Of a stretch of DNA of 64,000 bases, positions 63,441-64,000 are shown one piece after another (the first letter of the stretch is position 1; each line of letters starts with the position of its first letter). A program made the translations under genes and the position numbers. Below the pieces are notes generated by a model. The model did not search any database and was not told the DNA's origin. It saw only the letters and a program-made list of their open reading frames with translations. The stretch comes from Lysobacter sp. HDW10 (GTDB lineage Bacteria > Pseudomonadota > Gammaproteobacteria > Xanthomonadales > Xanthomonadaceae), in assembly GCF_011300685.1 (NCBI RefSeq), contig NZ_CP049864.1, forward strand, positions 1,914,885 to 1,978,884, written 5' to 3'.

Positions 63441-64000
63441 ATGCGTGTTCCAAGTCTTGGCGAAGAGCTCGATGCGCTACGCGATGCCGTTCGCCGTTTC
63501 GCAGAAAGCGAGATTGCACCGCGTGCTGCCGCTATAGATGAGGAAAACGTCTTTCCACAGGACCTGTGGTCGAAGCTCGGCGACATGGGCTTGCTGGGCA
63601 TCACGGTGCCTGCCGAGTTTGGCGGTAGCGAAATGGGTTACCTCGCGCACATGGTGGCGATGGAAGAGATTTCGCGCGCCTCAGGCTCGGTCGGTCTCTC
63701 TTATGGCGCGCACTCGAATTTGTGCGTCAACAACTTGTATGCGAACGGCAACCAAGCCCAGCGCGAAAAATATTTGCCTAAGTTGTGCAGTGGCGAATGG
63801 AAGGGTGCGCTGGCCATGAGCGAACCCGGCGCGGGTTCTGACGTTGTGGGTTCAATGAGCTGCCGCGCAGAATTGAAAGGCGACGTGTGGGTCGCTAACG
63901 GCAACAAGATGTGGATCACCAATGGCCCGGAGGCTGATGTCTTGGTGGTTTACATGCGCACCGCCCCCAAAGACGCCGGTAGCCGCGGTATGACCGCCTT
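63441..64000 (+). CDS. ivd: Acyl-CoA dehydrogenase, isovaleryl-CoA dehydrogenase type, 3' partial
   Basis: The frame stays open to the end of the window and covers the first 186 residues. It begins [17 protein letters not shown], and has [39 protein letters not shown] and [19 protein letters not shown], the acyl-CoA dehydrogenase N-terminal and middle domains including FAD-binding Ser/Thr positions. The [12 protein letters not shown] segment is typical of isovaleryl-CoA dehydrogenases (leucine catabolism). ATG is preceded by AAGGAG at eight bases. It lies after leucine dehydrogenase and next to a branched-chain mutase. Confidence 0.85.
   Translation, partial: MRVPSLGEELDALRDAVRRFAESEIAPRAAAIDEENVFPQDLWSKLGDMGLLGITVPAEFGGSEMGYLAHMVAMEEISRASGSVGLSYGAHSNLCVNNLYANGNQAQREKYLPKLCSGEWKGALAMSEPGAGSDVVGSMSCRAELKGDVWVANGNKMWITNGPEADVLVVYMRTAPKDAGSRGMTA

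Noticed and set aside
1-64000. CRISPR array
   Set aside because: No series of evenly spaced direct repeats was seen on reading through; the only dense repeats are the coding tract of rluB.

Overview
This is a moderately GC-rich chromosome segment from a gammaproteobacterium, most likely family Lysobacteraceae (Xanthomonadaceae). The pointers are gene order and protein style: fabH-fabD-fabG-acpP-fabF-pabB-mltG-tmk-holB-pilZ, lepA-lepB-DUF4845-rnc-era-recO, rpoE-rseA-mucD, a MetX-like acyltransferase of the xanthomonad type, and a fused IcmF mutase. The assignment rests on reading proteins and synteny by eye, without a database search.

Layout. 0-6.6 kb: end of rluB with a long Gly/Pro/Arg-rich tail, a membrane-anchored metallo-beta-lactamase-fold hydrolase, then a methionine/glutamine-related group (omega-amidase, MsrA-thioredoxin-MsrB fusion, keto-acid aminotransferase) and a DUF3293 protein. 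6.6-11.9 kb: a cytochrome c maturation operon (ccmA, ccmB, azurin, ccmC, ccmD, ccmE, ccmG) with no ccmF or ccmH, running into a MetX-like gene and a tRNA-Leu(CAA). 12-18.6 kb, minus strand: hisC-pheA, then thioinosine phosphorylase, hpt, nagZ, a CYTH protein and rlmD. 18.6-30.5 kb: ydbL-ydbH, a receiver-Hpt protein, then recO-era-rnc-DUF4845-lepB-lepA and the envelope-stress operon rpoE-rseA-mucD, preceded by a convincing sigma-E promoter. 30.6-42.5 kb: a bifunctional beta-oxidation enzyme, pilZ-holB-tmk-mltG-pabB and the fatty-acid synthesis cluster with rpmF and yceD. 42.6-52.4 kb: a small membrane protein, a TPR-glycosyltransferase, Uup, an M14 peptidase, two diguanylate cyclases with inhibitory-site motifs, a VOC protein, a TrmY-like methyltransferase and DUF1428.

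The accessory part is 52.4-58.3 kb: a membrane-anchored Mrr-type nuclease, a 665-base stretch without a convincing gene, a DUF262-HEPN pair (+) and a convergent ABC-type ATPase-HNH nuclease pair (-). This looks like a small defence island and is the best candidate for an under-described system. The ATPase-HNH pair resembles Septu (PtuA/PtuB) in architecture. The DUF262-HEPN pair resembles associations known from defence islands but has no clear named system that I can assign.

58.5-64 kb returns to core metabolism: fused isobutyryl-CoA mutase IcmF, leucine dehydrogenase and the start of an isovaleryl-CoA dehydrogenase-type gene cut by the window end, together suggesting branched-chain amino-acid and acyl-CoA catabolism. 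Coding density is high, and many neighbouring genes overlap by 1-4 bases, which implies translational coupling.
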